Under the pieces are notes generated by a model. It did no database searches, was not told the origin of the DNA, and saw only the letters and a program-made list of their open reading frames with translations. From Enhygromyxa salina (GTDB lineage Bacteria > Myxococcota_A > Polyangia > Nannocystales > Nannocystaceae), in NCBI RefSeq assembly GCF_002994635.1, contig NZ_PVNL01000051.1:62001-126000 (forward strand): a stretch of DNA of 64,000 bases, given 5' to 3'. The translations under genes and the position numbers were made by a program. Positions 61,875 to 64,000 of the stretch are shown piece after piece. Position 1 is the stretch's first letter. Every line of letters begins with the position of its first letter.

Positions 61875-62711
61875 CTAGCTCCGGTTGCGCTCGCACGCCG
61901 CGAGGCGGGCGGCTTCGAGCCGCTCGGCCAGCAGATCACGGATCTGTGTGGTCAGCTCGCGGGAGCTCTGCCCGGCCGTGGGGATCGCGGGCAGCAGCTT
62001 GAGCGCGAACCGCGGCACCTCAGTGGGCATGTGGTGCCACTTGTCACCCTTCTTGAGCACCGGTGGATCGCTGAGCACGAAGATCGGCACGATCGGCGCG
62101 CCCGCACGGATCGCCGCCTCGGCAGCGCCCCGACGAAAGCGCCGCAGCCGCCACGCGGGGGACCGTGTCCCCTCGGGAAACACCAGGACCGAGCGGCCGG
62201 CCTTCAGCCGATCCACGAAGGTGTCGAGCACGGCGGTGCTGCCAAACCCCTGGTCCTCGACCTCGGGCCCCTTGAAGTCGCCGCTGGCCTCGAACAGCCG
62301 CCGCAGCGACGGAGCCTTGAACAGCGCGGCCTTGACCAGCACCGTCACGCCCGGGAGCGTGGCCTTGATGAACAGAACATCGATCAAGGTGGGGTGATTG
62401 GCGGCCAGCACCCACGGCGGGGGTGGGAGCTCGGCGGCCTCGAAGTCGGGCAGCGAAAAATGCATGAGCCCGAGCCGACCCATGCCCTCGATCGCCGCTC
62501 GGTAGCAGCGCATCATGAACAGGTCGAGCGCGGCTCGCTGCTCGTCGGGCGGCAGCGCCCGCGTACGCCAGCGATGCAGCGGCAACAGCCCCCAGGCGAT
62601 CACGCTAGCGCCAAAGTAGAACAGCAGGAACGCGATCCCGGACAGGGGTATGCGAAGGAAGCGAGGCACGGCGGGCGGGCGGATGATTTCACGGCTCGCC
62701 GCGGCGGCCAA
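61875..62711 (-). CDS. PlsC-type lysophospholipid acyltransferase-like protein
   Basis: 278 aa from a TTG at 62711. One N-terminal membrane segment is present (IPLSGIAFLLFYFGASVIAW). Acyltransferase motif I is AANHPTLIDVLF (NHx4D), and block III is VLVFPEGTRSPAWRLRRFRR with the acceptor-site Glu. FKGPEVEDQGFG lies between. Aryl polyene loci encode such acyltransferases (often fused to the glycosyltransferase), which add a fatty acyl anchor to the polyene lipid. Here the gene is separate and on the other strand from the main cluster. A role in general phospholipid synthesis is the alternative. Confidence 0.8.
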   Translation of the reverse strand: MAAAASREIIRPPAVPRFLRIPLSGIAFLLFYFGASVIAWGLLPLHRWRTRALPPDEQRAALDLFMMRCYRAAIEGMGRLGLMHFSLPDFEAAELPPPPWVLAANHPTLIDVLFIKATLPGVTVLVKAALFKAPSLRRLFEASGDFKGPEVEDQGFGSTAVLDTFVDRLKAGRSVLVFPEGTRSPAWRLRRFRRGAAEAAIRAGAPIVPIFVLSDPPVLKKGDKWHHMPTEVPRFALKLLPAIPTAGQSSRELTTQIRDLLAERLEAARLAACERNRS

Positions 62712-62744
62712 GCCGGCCGCTCACGACCGCGTGGAGCCACGTTC

Positions 62745-62790
62745 AGGCCCGAGCTAAAACCAGCCTCGCCCGAGCTGAAAACAGCTGTGG
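62745..62790. repeat. partial copy of dispersed intergenic repeat
   Basis: CTCGCCCGAGCTGAAAACAG at 62765-62784 is identical to 9344-9363 of repeat copy B. A degenerate version, CCCGAGCTAAAAC, precedes it at 62748-62760. Only the end of the element is present, without its hairpin. Confidence 0.7.
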
Positions 62791-62848
62791 TTTGCTTGGG
62801 CCCACAGTGAGACGATGTGGCACGGGCCACGCTAGAGACGAGTTGGAT

Positions 62849-64000
62849 ATGAAACAGCGCGACGAGAACATGTTGAACGGCTTACCCGGGACCTTCGCTG
62901 TCGCGCTGACCAGTGTCGTGATGCTGGCGGGCTGCGGCCGCCTGGCCGACGTCGGCGAGCGTGAGCCGTTCGGCAGCGACGGGTCCAGTCAGGACGCCGG
63001 CGATCAGGACACCGATGGATCCGAGCAAGAGCCGGGCAGCGGCGGGACGATCAGCGAGAGCTGCTACGACGGCGTGCTCGATCCGGGCGAGATCTGCCAG
63101 GTCCAGATCCCCGATGATCTCGACGCGGGCGTGGATCCCTGCTCCTTGTCGATCGCGGACTTCGACGCGGACGGCCGCCCGGACCTCGCGGTGCCCAACT
63201 CGAATTTCTGGCTAAACCCAGGCGGCACCCACGTCGCCAACGTCCTGCGTGGCTACGGCAACGGCAAGTTCGCGCCCACGGAGCCCTACGACGCGGGCGC
63301 GGAGCTGCCGGTCGGCCTCGCGGTCGGCGACTTCGACGGGGACGGGCGCACCGACATGGCCACGGCCAACAACGAGGCGCAGGCCGCCTACGTGCTGCAC
63401 AACATGGGCGGCGCGGCGATGGGCTTCGCCGCGCCCGACGGCGTGTCCGTCAGCTCGATCGCCAGCTCGATCGCGGCCGGCGACTTCGACGAAGACGGGA
63501 TCGATGACATGATCGTCAATACCCCCGCCGGGATCGCGCTGCTGCGCGGCGGACCGGGCGGGGCCAGCTGGGTCGGCACGCTCGAGATCGGCGGCGGTCA
63601 GTCCATGCACGCCGAGCTCGTCGATCTCGACGCCGATGGTCACCTCGATCTCGCCGCGGCCGTCAGCGACCCGTCGGGCGACCACCGCCTGATGATCTTC
63701 CACGGTGCGGGCGACGGCACGTTCGTGGAGTTTGTCGAGCACCAGCTCGGCGGCGATCCCTGGTGGGTCGTGTCGGGTGACCTCAACATGGACGGCGACC
63801 TCGATCTCGTGGTCGCGGAGTTTGGGTCGGACCAGGTCTCGATCTTGCTCGGGAACTCGCTCGGGGGGTTCTCGCCGCGGACCCTCATCGACGTGTGTAA
63901 CGGCCCGCAGTCGGTCGCCGTCGGCGACATGAACAACGACGGCGCCACCGACATCGTCGTCGGGTGCATGGAGAGCGACACCGTCCAGATGTTCGTCCAG
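62849..64000 (+). CDS. FG-GAP/VCBS repeat lipoprotein, C-terminus beyond window
   Basis: 384 codons from the ATG at 62849 to the window edge, with no stop. Signal peptide LPGTFAVALTSVVMLAGCGR has a lipobox Cys, then a Ser/Asp/Glu linker. From ~residue 75 there are repeated units each with a calcium-binding DxDxDGxxD loop: IADFDADGRPDLAV, VGDFDGDGRTDMATA, AGDFDEDGIDDMIV, LVDLDADGHLDLAAA, SGDLNMDGDLDLVVA and VGDMNNDGATDIVVG. This is an FG-GAP/VCBS beta-propeller of at least six blades so far. It is a cell-surface or secreted protein, probably for binding or adhesion. It diverges from the acyltransferase gene. Confidence 0.85.
   Translation, partial: MKQRDENMLNGLPGTFAVALTSVVMLAGCGRLADVGEREPFGSDGSSQDAGDQDTDGSEQEPGSGGTISESCYDGVLDPGEICQVQIPDDLDAGVDPCSLSIADFDADGRPDLAVPNSNFWLNPGGTHVANVLRGYGNGKFAPTEPYDAGAELPVGLAVGDFDGDGRTDMATANNEAQAAYVLHNMGGAAMGFAAPDGVSVSSIASSIAAGDFDEDGIDDMIVNTPAGIALLRGGPGGASWVGTLEIGGGQSMHAELVDLDADGHLDLAAAVSDPSGDHRLMIFHGAGDGTFVEFVEHQLGGDPWWVVSGDLNMDGDLDLVVAEFGSDQVSILLGNSLGGFSPRTLIDVCNGPQSVAVGDMNNDGATDIVVGCMESDTVQMFVQ

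Noticed and set aside
62818..62833. Sigma-54-like promoter (TGGCAC, 5-bp spacer, ACGCT) before the FG-GAP lipoprotein
   Set aside because: The -12 element matches poorly (ACGC for TTGC) and would put the transcript start only a few bases before the ATG.

Overview
The window is about 64 kb of GC-rich DNA, densely coding on both strands. It most resembles a myxobacterium of the Nannocystaceae type (Nannocystis, Plesiocystis, Enhygromyxa). The pointers are: several Hanks-type Ser/Thr kinases with Pro/Ala/Glu-rich tails, many putative lipoproteins, a lipoprotein with tandem GDGDGDP repeats, an MXAN_5187-like protein, and four-base stop/start overlaps throughout. The genus is inferred; no rRNA or tRNA gene was seen.

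Layout. 1-4.8 kb: the end of a GH92 mannosidase, then a minus-strand block (secreted-type serine protease, Lgt with an acidic tail, EgtB, a lipoprotein). 4.8-9.4 kb: a segment bounded by two inverted copies of an ~80-bp intergenic repeat, holding a lycopene-cyclase-like flavoprotein, a Trypco1-like protein, a small Cys-rich protein, an RNase D-like exonuclease and a GNAT acetyltransferase. 9.4-17.3 kb: glutathione reductase; an operon of Ser/Thr kinase, bestrophin and a peroxiredoxin whose peroxidatic Cys codon is UGA followed by a SECIS-like hairpin (a candidate selenoprotein); an esterase; and a pseudokinase. 17.3-28.6 kb: TsaB and a three-PDZ RseP, an MXAN_5187-like protein, a tandem hairpin repeat, PA14 and other lipoproteins, and a kinase-BioA-lipoprotein operon. 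28.7-34.4 kb: a signalling operon with a sigma-54 activator, a giant TPR histidine-kinase-like protein and a second response regulator sharing the same unusual receiver insertion. 34.5-45.4 kb: thioesterase, a MutH/Sau3AI-like nuclease, a long purine-rich gene-free tract, ArgB, a CNNM/CorC protein, NadE, a UvrD-like helicase, a DPP-IV-like peptidase and a DUF6918 protein.

45.5-62.7 kb is an aryl-polyene-type biosynthetic locus. It has two acyl carrier proteins, an AMP ligase fused to a hot-dog dehydratase, a GT2 glycosyltransferase, an MMPL exporter, a DUF3261 lipoprotein, a ketosynthase, a chain-length factor, a dehydratase, a ketoreductase, a second ketosynthase, a flavin-dependent halogenase-like enzyme and, on the other strand, a PlsC-like acyltransferase. 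A histidine kinase/response regulator pair sits in the middle. The usual ammonia lyase, methyltransferase, LolA-like protein and thioesterase are not in the window. The ligase would load a starter on an ACP, the KS/CLF/KR/DH set would extend it to a polyene, and the acyltransferase, GT2, MMPL and lipoprotein would attach and export it. The product is therefore probably an outer-membrane polyene pigment, possibly halogenated. The window ends inside an FG-GAP repeat lipoprotein.
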